Part shown: positions 35,005 through 45,420 of the stretch, piece after piece
Layout: each line of letters starts with the position of its first letter
Numbering within the stretch: position 1 is the stretch's first letter
Assembly: GCA_963932465.1 (NCBI GenBank)
Contig: OZ010798.1
Location: forward strand, 16,352,981 to 16,416,980
Direction of reading: 5' to 3'
Length of the DNA stretch: 64,000 bases
Source: Maratus speciosus
Lineage: Eukaryota > Arthropoda > Arachnida > Araneae > Salticidae
The notes under the pieces: generated by a model
Databases searched by the model: none
The model's input: the letters and a program-made list of their open reading frames with translations, nothing else
Told to the model about the DNA's origin: nothing
Translations under genes and position numbers: made by a program

Positions 35005-36163
35005 ATAAATGTTATATAAGCAGCTTTGATTACTTCTTTTTTGTGGTTTATATTCTTTGAAAACTGCTTTTATGAAATTTTTTTTCTTCCCTTTTTGGGA
35101 GAAATTTTTAAAAATGTTTATATATTAGGAATGTGAAACTTTTATTCATGTGTTTTATACATTAATCACACATATAAATATACAAGAAAATATTTTGATT
35201 GCTGTAAAAGTAGAAAGTTTGAACTTAAAAAAAAGTAATAGCAGTAATTTTTCTTGATTTTATAAAAATTGTTCAAGTAATATCTAAAGCAGGCAAATGA
35301 CTTACTTGCATGTACTTATCAACTGCATAGTAAATGTAATACAGACGAGTAAAGTTCAATAAGAGTTTTGTTTGCAGTTGAAAATGTATTTCTTACATTA
35401 TATAATTTTTTATAAAAAAGAAGGTATTAAGCTTTTGAAAAAAATATGTTTCACTTTTTAAAATTTGCAATCACTATTTTAATAACATGCATGATAAATA
35501 AATATTAATTGATGTTCCTGTAAAAATAACAGAAAAAAGAAATGCAGGTTATGATGTGTTGCTATACTGAAATAGTGATTGAAAGTTTTAAAAATTAAAT
35601 TTGCAGGCATTTTATTTCACGCAGATATATTTTGGGAGATTTAGATTTTTCTTTACCCTTGATTTTTGAAAAATCCTTGAAAAATAGAAATTATAATTTT
35701 TATTTTCATCAGTGTTGAGAAAAAAAAAACTTTATTATTATTTTCTTTTGCAAATAAATATTAAAAATAAAATACATTTCTTTATTAGATGCTTTTATTA
35801 ATGTATTTAAAAAAACAAAAACAGAGAAAAACATGAACTGCTGCAAAATATTGTATTATGCATATGAAAGATAATATAAAAATTACATTACCAGTGAAAA
35901 CAAATAATAACTTGAAAGCTTCTGCTAATTATCTCTGGATAAAGGTAAACAGCTCTGACACTTAATATAAAGTTAAATTTCTTGGAGGTTTTTAAAACCA
36001 TTCTTTTATTTTTTTACAAATGGAAATATGCCCTTTTATTGGAGTTATATGTATATAAAGCTAAAAATAAGTTGCAGTAATGAGTCTTTTGACTTTCAGA
36101 ACTATCAATCACTATTTTAATAAGATGAAAAGGAATGAAAATTTTCTTTTTTACATGTAAGTA

Positions 36164-36651
36164 CAGTAGAAGATCTTTATAACGCAATTCTATATAACGC
36201 AATTCTCTATATAACGCACAACTTCTCAGATGTAAACAATGAATTTTGCAGTTAAAAAGCACCTGCATTTTCACATTGTAAAAATATTGCTACGCTCTAG
36301 AGAACTAAATTTGATACATTAGTTCAACTTTATCTTCTAATTCAAGACTTTTTTAATGAAAAAATGCTATTAGTACAATAAACATTTTTGAAAATGTCTA
36401 ATATAAGGGATAGTTGTGTCAGTTATATTTGGATCATGTTTATAAAGTAAATTTAACAATGTTTATAAAGTAAATTTAACTCTTGGTAACAAGGAATGCA
36501 GTATAAAGATATTCTAATGTATTTTGATATGTTTCAGACATATTTGACCATATTTACAAGGTAAATTTAATGATGTGATCCATATAACGCAAAATTCTGT
36601 ATAACGCACAACCTTGCGTTTTTAGGTTTGCGTTATAAAGATCTTCTACTG
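36164..36651. mobile_element. pogo-type MITE, CAGTAGAAGATC family, in unit 3
   Basis: Same length and same internal changes as the copy in unit 2 (488 bp), with TA flanks. Confidence 0.92.
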
Positions 36652-36923
36652 TATAATGTTAGGCTGGTAGGGAGGGTGTGAGTGTATATGTGTATGCTGT
36701 AATATTGAAATAGTGATTGAAAGCTTTCTAGAAATCTAACTTGCAGTGTTAATGAAATATTTAAGACTCAGAATTGTATTCTGTGGTAAGGCATTCTACT
36801 CACCATATAAATGTTTTGATTCTTTAAATATATTAATCATCCTGATAAATTTATTAAAAGAATTAAAAAAAAATGTTTCTTTTACTCTCTAAGCAGGATT
36901 TGTGATTTTTTAAAATAAAAATT

Positions 36924-37085
36924 GGTACTTTTCGGTTAGCCGGGCACCAGTGTTATATATACATACATACATATAAATATATGTATATATACATACATAT
37001 ATATGTATATCTATATACATATGTATGTATATATATGTATATGTATGTATATATAACACTGGCGCCCGGCTAACCGAAAAGTACC
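36924..37085. mobile_element. palindromic hairpin element, in unit 3
   Basis: Indistinguishable by eye from the unit 2 copy, with inverted GGTACTTTTCGG arms and a TACATA-rich centre. Confidence 0.88.
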
Positions 37086-37832
37086 TAAAAATTTAATTTA
37101 AAAAGTATAATTTTAAAGTAAAATACCCTTCACTAAATCATTAAAATTAAATTAATTTGAAAAGCTTATGAAAAAAAAAACTCATCACCTGGTTAATTGG
37201 AAATATTAAATATTTTTTATGAAAGCCTTAATTGATTAATCTTTTGTGTATTAAGTCTGCTAACACATTGGTAAGAAAACAATAAAAATTTCATCTGGGA
37301 GACCTCTCTAAAATTTATATTTTCTTAATAAAATTCTGAATTGATACTTAATAAGTAAAAATGTATTAAATAAAATAAAATTTATTTTTAGTTATCATTT
37401 TATAAACTAATTGAATAGAATAACAGCTCTTCTTCGTTCATCTTCTTTTTATTTTATTTTTGTAGAATTTAACATGTCATGGTTTGGTGACCATTTTTCA
37501 GCAGTAAAAATATCACAATGGGCTATGTTATTACTTTTATAACTATTTAATTTCACTTATTTTACAAAAAGCGTAAATTAATAATTTATTATTGATTATA
37601 AATTAGAATCTAAGAAATTTAAATGCAAAATTAAATTCTACAAATTAATTTTATACAACTAGTTAAAACAATTCTCGTATGTAATTAATATTTGATAGTA
37701 AATTACAAGAAATATTTTTCCATCAAATACATTAGAGGGATATAATTGTATTTTATTATTCTATCCATAGAGGGCAGCAGTAAAAATTATTTCGATTAAT
37801 GATTGATTCCCATTGGTTATATCGTAATATCT

Positions 37833-38286
37833 GGGCGGAGCTATTTCCGCCTTTTCGAATGGCATCCTGCATCCATAATCACTTTCGAACGTACGGAAAC
37901 CTGATCCCAGAATAGCACTTTTCGCCAGATGCGAAATGGCATAGGATACGAAAGAGTGTTTTCACCTGACGTCACAATTCGCCACAAATTCGTTTCGCAT
38001 GTTGCAAGAATACGGGTGCAAAATTTCGAACTTTACTAAGAACAACACCCGTATTCTCGCTTCGTCCGAATGCGAAAATTTGGCGGAACGCCCCCCTTCG
38101 CGACATCACTTTGACGTCATCGTGGCATAGAAAAGGGAAAACTGTATTCTGGAGCACTTCTTTTCGTATTTGGCGAAAAGTTAGATGCGAAAATTTATTT
38201 CGAATGTTTACATTTTTTCGGCTGCTCTTTTCGTCATCTCAAAGTAGGTGAAAAGCATGTGAAAAGCCCATTTCGGACGTAACTTT
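37833..38286. repeat. foldback with TGACGTCA motifs, in unit 3
   Basis: Matches unit 2 except for a simpler centre (one CACCCGTATTCT) and an inserted repeat of GTGAAAAGC near its right end. It abuts the array edge. Confidence 0.7.
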
Positions 38287-38334
38287 TATGATTGTTTACA
38301 AACGATAGGACATTTAATGGCTTCATTGGCGATT

Positions 38335-38808
38335 GCCACCTGCTCAATCGCATAAAATTACAATTTTTATAATCGGTTCTAATCGGTTCCGATTTACTGC
38401 AACTTGTTATGCCTAATCCACATCAATTTGTCTATCAACTGAAATGTATTTCCTTCTTGAATATTCTGTAGCTTTTCGTAAGTTGCAATAGACCTGAAAT
38501 GATATTGTTTTTTTGTTGATTATTAAATTTCTCAATGGCTTTCTTCCAATTATTATAACTTTGCATGACCCAGCTACTTCCGACTTAGATTTTCCAACAT
38601 TACTAGGAGGTGCAAAAAATACGCAACTGTTTTCAACTTGAGAATACACAAGCCAAATATATTTTCTAAACCATGCGTATTGAAAACTTTGTTTGTGTTT
38701 TGCAGCTGTAGCACAGGTTGCGGGAAAATTAAAATTTGTTTCTGGTTCCCACAACTTTTTCATAATATTTAAATTATCGTCAGTATTGAATGTTTGTTCT
38801 TTCAACAA
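38335..38808 (-). pseudogene. N-terminal part of a TTF-type hAT transposase
   Basis: The open frame 38413-38808 (131 codons) contains a TTF-type zinc-finger-like block: LWEPETNFNFPATC, HKQSFQYAWFRKYIWLVYS and NSCVFFAP. Beyond its stop the minus strand continues, with stops, as NRNRLEPIIKIVILC, the start of the DUF4371 region. It breaks off at the array edge (38313). Together with 22090-23233 it forms one transposase gene separated by 15 kb of tandem repeats. No intact copy is present, so this element needs a helper. Confidence 0.8.
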
Positions 38809-39798
38809 TACGATGTCTTACTAATTGCTATCATCTAAGGAAATACTATTCTTCATGGTTGTTCGATGGCTTTGGCTGATTTGCGACTAGGGAAACAGAA
38901 TCCAAATCGGTATTTATAGTGTTAATAACGTCATTACTACTAGCATTTAAATCATCCTTTTTTTTATATTTTGAAATAATTCAATTTCAAAAAGATATTT
39001 TACACATTTAATTTGCAAATGTCACTGAAGAGTTTCCATGCAGATTACTTTTAACAGCTGAAAAACTTGTTTGAAGATTAATATGATTGTCAATAAAGTC
39101 ACTGCAAAATGGTCATGTAAAAACACAAAATAAATTTTTACAGAAAAAAAATAAATTTTTGTGTAACTTTTGTGTACTCGCCTATAACTCTGTATAGTAT
39201 TCCAAGTCCAAGCAAAAGGAAAAGGAATGTTAAGGATGCAACCGAGCCAAGTGAGGGTTTTGCACTATAACGATCTAGACCGAAGTTCACTATATTACAT
39301 CTGCACCTTCTGAATCTAGACGCTGGATCTCAATTGTTCGACTGGGAGAAACTTGAAACAAACATGATTCAACTTTAATCACCAAAAGGATGTCATTTTT
39401 TTGGTGGTGATAGCTTTCTTTGTAACTTTCGGTTTTCATTCTCACAATTAAAAAAAAAAGTTTTCTAAAACTGCATGCAATAATGGGGGAAAAACTGTTG
39501 AAGTTTTTTTTTTTAACTGCATGATAGCATTGCAGTGTAGCCAGCACTTGTAATGAGAATTACCAATGACATATAGAAATGTGGTCTCAAGCAAATGCGT
39601 TTCTCTAGTTGTGTATCTTTGAAATTGGCTGGGGAGACCCAGGTATTTATAGGGTGTCAATTAGCTTTTTACACAAACGCACACACACGAAAAACGAACT
39701 TTGATCTCGCAAATATTTTAGATATTTTTCAAGTGTTTTCTCCCTTTCCTTTTGGAGGGGGCCAGGGCCTCCTGCCCCCCTCCCTGGGTGCGCCACTG
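38809..39798. other. 5' leader of the 18-kb hAT
   Basis: AT-rich leader between the transposase N-terminus and the right terminus, with scattered short open frames and no domains. The last 60 bp are G/C-run rich (GGAGGGGGCC, CCCCCCTCCC) and end in the terminal repeat. The left end of the element also has a G-rich run. Confidence 0.5.
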
Positions 39799-39806
39799 AA
39801 GTAATT

Positions 39807-39995
39807 ATTCCTTTCTAAACACTCACTATTTATTACAGAATTACAAGAACAAATACTAACATAAAACATAATATAACATTTCAATATTTCTTATCGCATT
39901 TCCGTAATTTTTAACCATTGCCAATATCTGCAAATAAAAGTTGTTATTCACGTGTTGCCATAAAAGTGCACAATGTGAATTTTGAATACACGACA
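39807..39995 (-). mobile_element. gypsy LTR-A, proximal part
   Basis: On the minus strand the LTR starts TGTCGTGTATTC at 39995, right after the purine tract GAAAGGGGAGGAAAT, and runs to the hAT insertion at 39799. It continues at 21459. It matches LTR-B (40179-40427) closely over about 249 bp. Confidence 0.82.
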
Positions 39996-40011
39996 ATTTC
40001 CTCCCCTTTCA

Positions 40012-40178
40012 ATTAACAGCACAATCTTTTTGGTGGTTTCCGGATCCTTTTAGATCTTATTAGCTGCATTGGATTGTGAACAACTTGTATGTGGCAACAG
40101 TAGGAGATGCGACTGGAGGCAACTCTTTGGTGGTATCCTCAGTGGTCCTAGGTGGCTCAGTTGACTCTGTGTGAACCA
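40012..40178 (-). repeat. duplicated gypsy 3' coding end between the two LTR copies
   Basis: This matches 40445-40610, the C-terminal tail of the gypsy polyprotein and the polypurine tract, with scattered changes. It sits between LTR-B and LTR-A and joins LTR-B abruptly at CAGTGTG (40179). It is best explained by an unequal exchange or template switch that duplicated tail plus LTR. Confidence 0.8.
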
Positions 40179-40427
40179 CAGTGTGAAAGTTTCTGTTCAG
40201 TGGTGTATGCGTATGTGCATTATATTTACTTAGTAATTATTCCTTTCTAAACACTCACTATTTATTACAGAATTACAGGAACAAATATTAGCATAAAACA
40301 TAATATAACATTTCAATATTTCTTATCGCAGTTCCGTAATTTTTAACCATTGCCAATATCTGCAAGTAAAAGTTGTTATTCACGTGTTGCCATAAAAGTG
40401 CACAATGTGAATTTTGAATACACGACA
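40179..40427 (-). mobile_element. gypsy LTR-B, truncated, uninterrupted
   Basis: Starts TGTCGTGTATTC on the minus strand at 40427, after a polypurine tract (AAAAGGGGAGGAAAC), and stops at 40179 where the duplicated coding tail begins. It supplies the intact version of the sequence in which the 18-kb hAT inserted (TTACTTAGTAATTATTCC). LTR-A extends further than LTR-B. Confidence 0.82.
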
Positions 40428-40444
40428 GTTTCCTCCCCTTTTAA

Positions 40445-43021
40445 TTAACAGCACAATCTTTTTTGTGGTTTCCGGATCCTTTTAGATCTTCTTACCTGCA
40501 TTGGATTGTCAACAACTTGGGGTGTGGCAACTGTAGGAGATATGACTGGAGGTAACTCTTTGGTGGTATCCTCAGTGGTCCTAGGTGACTCAGTTGACTC
40601 TGTGTCTCTCTCTGTTTCTGTCATTGTTGTATTCGATGGTTCATTCACATTTACTATTCTTTTTCTATATTCAACATCATCGTCTATACCTTCGTCTGCT
40701 GATCAAATTTGATCGACATGTCGCCTAACCAAATTATCTTGCACATTTATGGTTTAGTATAATTCACCATCTCGGCTGATGATACGACCGAATTTCCATT
40801 TGGCATTAGCTGCAATGTAATCTTGAACAGCTACTTTATCATCCACTTCAAAATACCGATCATTAAAATATATATCCTTCCTAATCTTGTTTTGAATTCT
40901 TTCTTTAGGGTTAGGAATTAAGAGGTCAATTGTCGCACGAATTTCTCTTTTTAAGAACATACTTGCTGGAGACTGCATGGGAGTCATATTGGGTGATTTC
41001 CTATATTGCAACAAAAAACAGTTAATCTTTTGATTGATACTACCAGGGTACTTTTGCATTGCTCGAAGAGATTGCTTCAAAGTATGTACATATCTTTCTG
41101 CTTGACCATTGCTGGAGGGTTTGAAAGGTGTACACGTTTTATGTATAATTCCATTATTTTGCATAAATTTCTGGAACTCATATGATGAAAACTGCGGTCC
41201 ATTGTCACTGACTAACATGTCTGGCAACACAAAATGAGCAAAACAATCTCTTAGACATTCTGCTGTTTTTAAGGCAGTTGTCGATTTCGTAGGGGAGACT
41301 TCGAGCCATTTTGAATGAGCATCCACAGTTAATAAAAACATATGCTCAAATATTGGCTCGGCAAAATCAATATGAATCCTTTCTCATGGAGAACTTGGAT
41401 ACTCCCAATGGTGTATTTTTGACCTTGGAGGATCATCCTTAATCTTTGAACAATCAGTACAGTTTTTAATAACATCTTCGATGTCTTTATCTATGTTTTT
41501 CCAATTGATATAGGGTCTAGCTATTGCCTTCATTTTTACAACTCCCAAATGTCCTTCATGAAGTTCTTTCAAAACCTTGTCATGATATTTTTTAGGTACA
41601 CAAACTCTTTGGCCGTACATAATGCAACCATCCTGGAAAGTATATTCGACTTCCTTCCCTTTTAAAGGAGTCCCCTTTTTTAAAGCATTTAGTAAAGGCA
41701 CCAAATCTTTGTCATTTGCAGTTTCTTTAGCAGAATCTCTCCCTGTTATTGGCAGTGTTTCAATTTGGGAAATTTGAAAAACTGAAACTTCATCTTTTAA
41801 TTCTAAGTCTTCAGATCTTAAGGGTAATCGTGAAAAACAATCTGCATTACCATGGTCCTTAGTATTCCGATAAATTATGTCGAACTGATAAGCCTGCAAT
41901 ACTAGAGCATAATGCAAAAATCTTGTAGTAGATAAAACTGGAAGACCCTTTTTGCAAGCAAAAATTGCCACGAGGGGTTTATGATCTATAATGAGCATAA
42001 ATCTATTTCCTTTAAGGTAAAGATAAAACTTTTTTACTGCCCAAACTAGAGCTAAAGCTTCTTTATCAATTTGTGAGTAGCGTTGTTCGGTTGGCGAAAG
42101 TGTTCTTGAAGCAAATGCAATAGGCCTCTCAGAACCATCTGGAAATCTATGGGAGAGCAAGCACTACACCCAAGCCGACTGGAGATGCATCAGCTGCAAG
42201 AAAAATAGGAAGTTTGGGTTGTAGTGTGCTAATACTCTATCAGAACAGATTTCATCTTTTATATTTTGGACTGCTTCTTGACACTTTTTATCCCACTTCC
42301 TAGGAACACCTTTTTTAGTTAAGTTATGCAATGAATATGCTAAAGTAGAAATTTTGTTTGAGAATCTAGAGTAAAAGTTAACTAATCCCATAAAAGATTG
42401 AATTTCCTGAACAATCTTAGGAATTTTAGTATTCTTAATTGCAGCAATCTTTTCATCTGTTTCAGATAATCCTTGGGTATTTATCTTAAATCCCAAAAAT
42501 TCAATTTCATTTTGGAAAAATTTGCTCTTATCCTTATTTATTCTAAATCCATGTTGACGACATCTGTCAAAAAATTTCCGTAATCTTGACAAATGTGTCT
42601 AGAAATCTGGTGCTGCTATCCGTGCATCATCATAAAATACTTCAACTCCTTCTAAATCATGAAATACACTTTCAATATATTTCTGCCAGATAGAAGGTGC
42701 TGAATTAACTCCATACATCAATCTTGTGCATTCGTAAAGTCCCTTATGGGTATTAATCGTTAATAACTTTTGACTGTCAGGGTGAACCTTCATTTGTAAA
42801 TAAGCTTGACTAAAGTCAATCTTTGAAAATATCTTACCATCATTGAATGAAGCAAAAATTTCTTCTGTTTTTAGAAGAGGATGTCTTTGAATTCTTAGAT
42901 TTTTATTAAGAGTGACGGAATAATCAGCACATAATCGAATTTTTCCATTTGCTTTAACTACTGATACTATTGGAGTATCCCAATCTGAAATATTACATTT
43001 TTTAATAACTCCCTTCTTCCG
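40445..43021 (-). pseudogene. Ty3/gypsy pol (RT, RNase H, integrase), broken and 5'-truncated
   Basis: Order on the minus strand. Reverse transcriptase from 43021: KKGVIKKCNISDWDTPIV, KIDFSQAYLQM and the active-site FYDD at 42637-42626. RNase H: RPIAFASRTLSPTEQRYSQIDKEALA. An H2C2-type linker: HLGVVKMKAI ... CTDCSKIK. Integrase core: TVDAHSKW (D at 41323), VSDNGPQF (D at 41206) and NGQAERYV (E at 41098), a D-35-E spacing. A basic tail ends RRSKRIRKPQKRL. Breaks: stop TAG at 42599-42601, a short out-of-frame stretch around 42165-42215 that puts the RNase H AADAS motif in another frame, stop TGA at 41384-41386, stop near 40754 and another in the tail. Gag, protease and the RT N-terminus are absent; the pogo MITE at 43024 marks the break. 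Confidence 0.93.
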
Positions 43022-43023
43022 TA

Positions 43024-43732
43024 CAGTAGACTTCCTCAAATCCATAACCCTAAAATCTACAAATGCCTATAATCTGCTTGCTACAAATGCCTATAACTTG
43101 CCTATAATCTGCACATCATCGCAGATATAAACAATGAAAGTTTCTGTTCAGATATAGGGGCAAAATTACAGACTTTTTATTATTTTTATATCATTCCGTA
43201 TGTATTTTGATATGTAATTATAGTTAATGTGACTGGACCATGCTTTTTCGTAAAGGAAGTATAAAATTATTTCTGAAAAAAAAAAAAATCAAGATATTGC
43301 TGATATTACAATCAAGCTTTTTTGGTTATTAAGTCTGGCTAAATCTGAAATAAAATTTCCTTATTTTATGATTTTGATGTGAATTAGTAGGTTACCTTTA
43401 TGAGGCCAGTATCATTGAATGATTCAAGGGAAATACATCACATCCTTATTATTCATATTTAATTATACATTATTAATCATTTGCTTCATCTTTACTTTTA
43501 ATAATTCAATCATTTTGAAAATTATCTTACTTTTTATCATTTTAATTTATTACTTTACTTAATTATTTTAATATCTTAGTATATTGCAAGCCTTCATTTT
43601 AATTTTGATTGCATTATTACATTCAAATTACTATTTAAAGAAAGTAAACAAAGCAATGACCAGAAATCCACAAAATTATAAAATCTGCACGATCTCTGGT
43701 CCCAATCTGTGCCTATTTGAGAGGGTCTACTG
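43024..43732. mobile_element. CAGTAGACTCCCT MITE, copy C
   Basis: Begins CAGTAGACTTCCTCAAATC after TA and ends TGAGAGGGTCTACTG at 43732, followed by TA. Its right part has the CTGCACGATCTCTGGTCCC block seen at the left of copy A, so it is inserted in the opposite orientation. It sits exactly where the gypsy pol text stops. It adds a spurious Met-starting extension to the RT open frame. Confidence 0.9.
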
Positions 43733-43734
43733 TA

Positions 43735-44118
43735 TATGCATTTTTTGTAAAATATTTTGGTCTGGGACTAATTTTATTGATTTTTGCATTGACCTTGACC
43801 AGGACACGCTGTGACAATTATTTTCATACGGGCTGGGTTGAAACTGGGACTGAAAGTTTCATCCCGTGCAGACCTAGGAAAAATGAAGCAAGTCCTGGCT
43901 TGATATGGAAAAAATAAATTAGGTCCGCCCAAGCCTGGCCTGAAAAAAGTAATGACTAGGCTCGGCCCAAGCCTTCAGAAAAAAGTAAGGTCTAGGTCTG
44001 GCGCTACCTAAAATGTATGAAGACCAGGCTTGGCCTGGTGCAAGTGTCGTGAATGAAATTAGGCCCAAGCCCATGCAAACTTCTAATATAAATGAAGATA
44101 ATAATAATATATTTATAA
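43735..44118. repeat. degenerate CCCAAGCCTGGCCTG-rich short repeat
   Basis: Words such as CCCAAGCCTGGCCTG, GGCCCAAGCC and CAGGCTTGGCCTGG recur irregularly between 43920 and 44070, some inverted. It resembles subterminal repeats of a DNA transposon. No continuation of gypsy sequence is found here. Confidence 0.5.
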
Positions 44119-44120
44119 TA

Positions 44121-44436
44121 GTGTTGACTCTAGAAAAAAAAGAGCTGCCAGGCGGGAATTTTTCAAAAAGGGAACACTATTCTAAAAAAAGGGTATATTT
44201 TTCAAAAAGGGCACACTTGTACCTTGTTCACAAAAAATATTTTGAACTGGTTTCTTTAGAGTCCATAGAATTTGCAATATTTTCCCGGGATCAATTGAAT
44301 TGCCATGGGGTACATAGGAAGTGTTAAAAATGGCAGCCAGGCACATCAGAAGGGTTTGAAAGAGCCACCGGGTGCAAAAAAGAAATAAAAAGGGTCGCCG
44401 GGCACTACGCCTTGTAAAGTAGCTTTGAGTCAACAC
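44121..44436. mobile_element. MITE with TAGTGTTGACTC ends
   Basis: TAGTGTTGACTC at 44119 is mirrored by GAGTCAACACTA ending at 44438; the terminal TA is probably the target duplication. The interior has repeated TTTTTCAAAAAGGG words. A related but right-truncated copy lies at 44886-45085. Confidence 0.8.
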
Positions 44437-44457
44437 TATATAAATAAAATGTTTATA

Positions 44458-44880
44458 CAGTAGACTGTTTTAAATCCGCAACCCTAAAATCTGTGAATGC
44501 CTAAGATCTGCATATCATTTCAGATGTAAACACTGAAACGTTTGGGTGAATTAGGTCCTCCAGGTTTGTTCTGGTTGGCTTGGTTGATAGAGCATTGGCC
44601 ACTTCAGCCAAGAGATCTCTGGTTCGAATCCTGGCCGGGACATTTTTCACCCACTTGGAAATTTACAACTGTTATGATTTATTTAGCAATTCAATAATTG
44701 TGTTAAAAATTAATCTAGTGAAACTTATTGTTAAGTTGCAGGTAAAATTTTCAAGATGGCACTGAAATCAGTTGCAATTGCAACTTTTTTCTAACTAAAT
44801 TTTTGCTAATCATGCTTTTTTGGTTATTACAGCTGCTTAATTATATTACTTTTGATTTTGATGTAAATTAGCATATATAT
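44458..44880. mobile_element. CAGTAGACTCCCT MITE, copy D, truncated
   Basis: Left end CAGTAGACTGTTTTAAATCC after TA, followed by the AACCCTAAAATCTGTGAATGCC text of copy C. The later part (GCTTTTTTGGTTATTACAG, GATTTTGATGTAAATTAG) matches the interior of copies B and C. There is no right end. A tRNA-like sequence lies inside it. Confidence 0.75.
44568..44642 (+). tRNA. tRNA-like sequence (pseudo-tRNA or SINE head)
   Basis: The outer arms GTTCTGG / CCGGGAC pair over 7 bp with two wobbles. The anticodon arm TTGGC / GCCAA closes a 7-base loop CACTTCA. The B box GGTTCGAATCC is perfect and the A-box region reads TTGGCTTGGTTGATAGAGC. A TTTTT terminator follows at 44643. Against function: position 33 of the loop is A rather than U, there is one extra base between acceptor and D arms, and the T stem has a mismatch. 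If real the anticodon would be CTT (Lys). More likely a decayed tRNA or tRNA-derived insert. Confidence 0.5.
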
Positions 44881-44885
44881 ATATA

Positions 44886-45085
44886 TAGTGTTGACTCTAG
44901 AAAAGAAGGGACAGTGGACGGGAATTTTTCAAAAAAGGCACACTATTCTAAAAAAAGTGGGCACATTTTTTCAAAAAGGGCATTTTTTTACCTTGTTCAC
45001 AAAAAATATTTTGAACTGATTTGTTTAGAGCCCCCTAATAGAATTTGTGATATTTCCCTGCGATCAATTTAATTTCGCCATTCTC
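44886..45085. mobile_element. second, truncated copy of the TAGTGTTGACTC MITE
   Basis: TAGTGTTGACTCTAGAAAAG and the following TTTTTCAAAAAAGGCACAC text align with 44119-44300 with many small changes. The right terminus is missing. Confidence 0.75.
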
Positions 45086-45256
45086 TCTCTTCCCTTCCCC
45101 CCCTCCATCAACTGATGAACTTCATGACTTTTTTTCTGCAACTTATTGATGAATTTCGCTTTTGCACCCGGCTAAAGAATTTTGCTATTTTTTTCTCATA
45201 TTTGAATGCTGAATTTAACTTTTTCCCCCTCTACCAATTGACAAACTTACGCAATA

Positions 45257-45420
45257 CAGTCGAACCCCGTTGATACATAAATCATCGGACTGATCAAAAT
45301 TTGCATATTAAGTGAAGGTTGGTTGTGTATATGACGGCCAGTTATCAGCATGAGGGATATAGGCCCTAAGGGGGGGAGTGCCCTCCGTGGGGGTCTTTCT
45401 AAGGGAACCTAATTCGTATT
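45257..45420. mobile_element. solo pogo-type terminus CAGTCGAACCCCGTT
   Basis: After TA, CAGTCGAACCCCGTTGATAC followed by ATCGGACTGATCAAAATTTG has the layout of a pogo/Tigger end. No right partner is seen. A G-run and inverted C-run at 45370-45400 lie just downstream. Confidence 0.55.

Larger units (their letters stand above)
33285..38312. repeat. 5-kb tandem unit 3 (5028 bp)
   Basis: Near-identical to unit 2 along its length, with small differences in A-runs and a 12-bp insertion (AGCATGTGAAAA) near the right edge. It ends GGACA, followed by TTTAATGG where hAT sequence resumes. The same TTTAA is thus present at both outer edges and both internal junctions of the array. Confidence 0.95.
21460..39798 (-). 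mobile_element. 18.3-kb hAT transposon (TTF/DUF4371 type) with internal 15-kb array
   Basis: Ends are inverted: CAGTGGCGCACCCGGG at 21460 and the same, with A for one G, in reverse ending at 39798. The 8-bp duplication AAGTAATT is exact at 21452-21459 and 39799-39806. Removing the element restores the gypsy LTR, whose uninterrupted twin is at 40179-40427. Its own sequence is only about 3.3 kb (21460-23233 and 38313-39798), the usual size of such an element after loss of the middle of the transposase. The other 15 kb is a three-copy tandem array. The transposase remnants are on the minus strand, N-terminal part on the right. Confidence 0.93.

Noticed and set aside
23234..38312. piggyBac-type insertion suggested by TTAA at unit edges
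   Set aside because: The sequences next to TTAA are not inverted repeats of each other and no piggyBac transposase is present. Microhomology at TTTAA is a simpler reading.
43735..44118. continuation of gypsy pol or gag beyond the MITE at 43024-43732
   Set aside because: The minus strand right of the MITE shows no RT, protease or gag motif; the pol text simply stops at the MITE.
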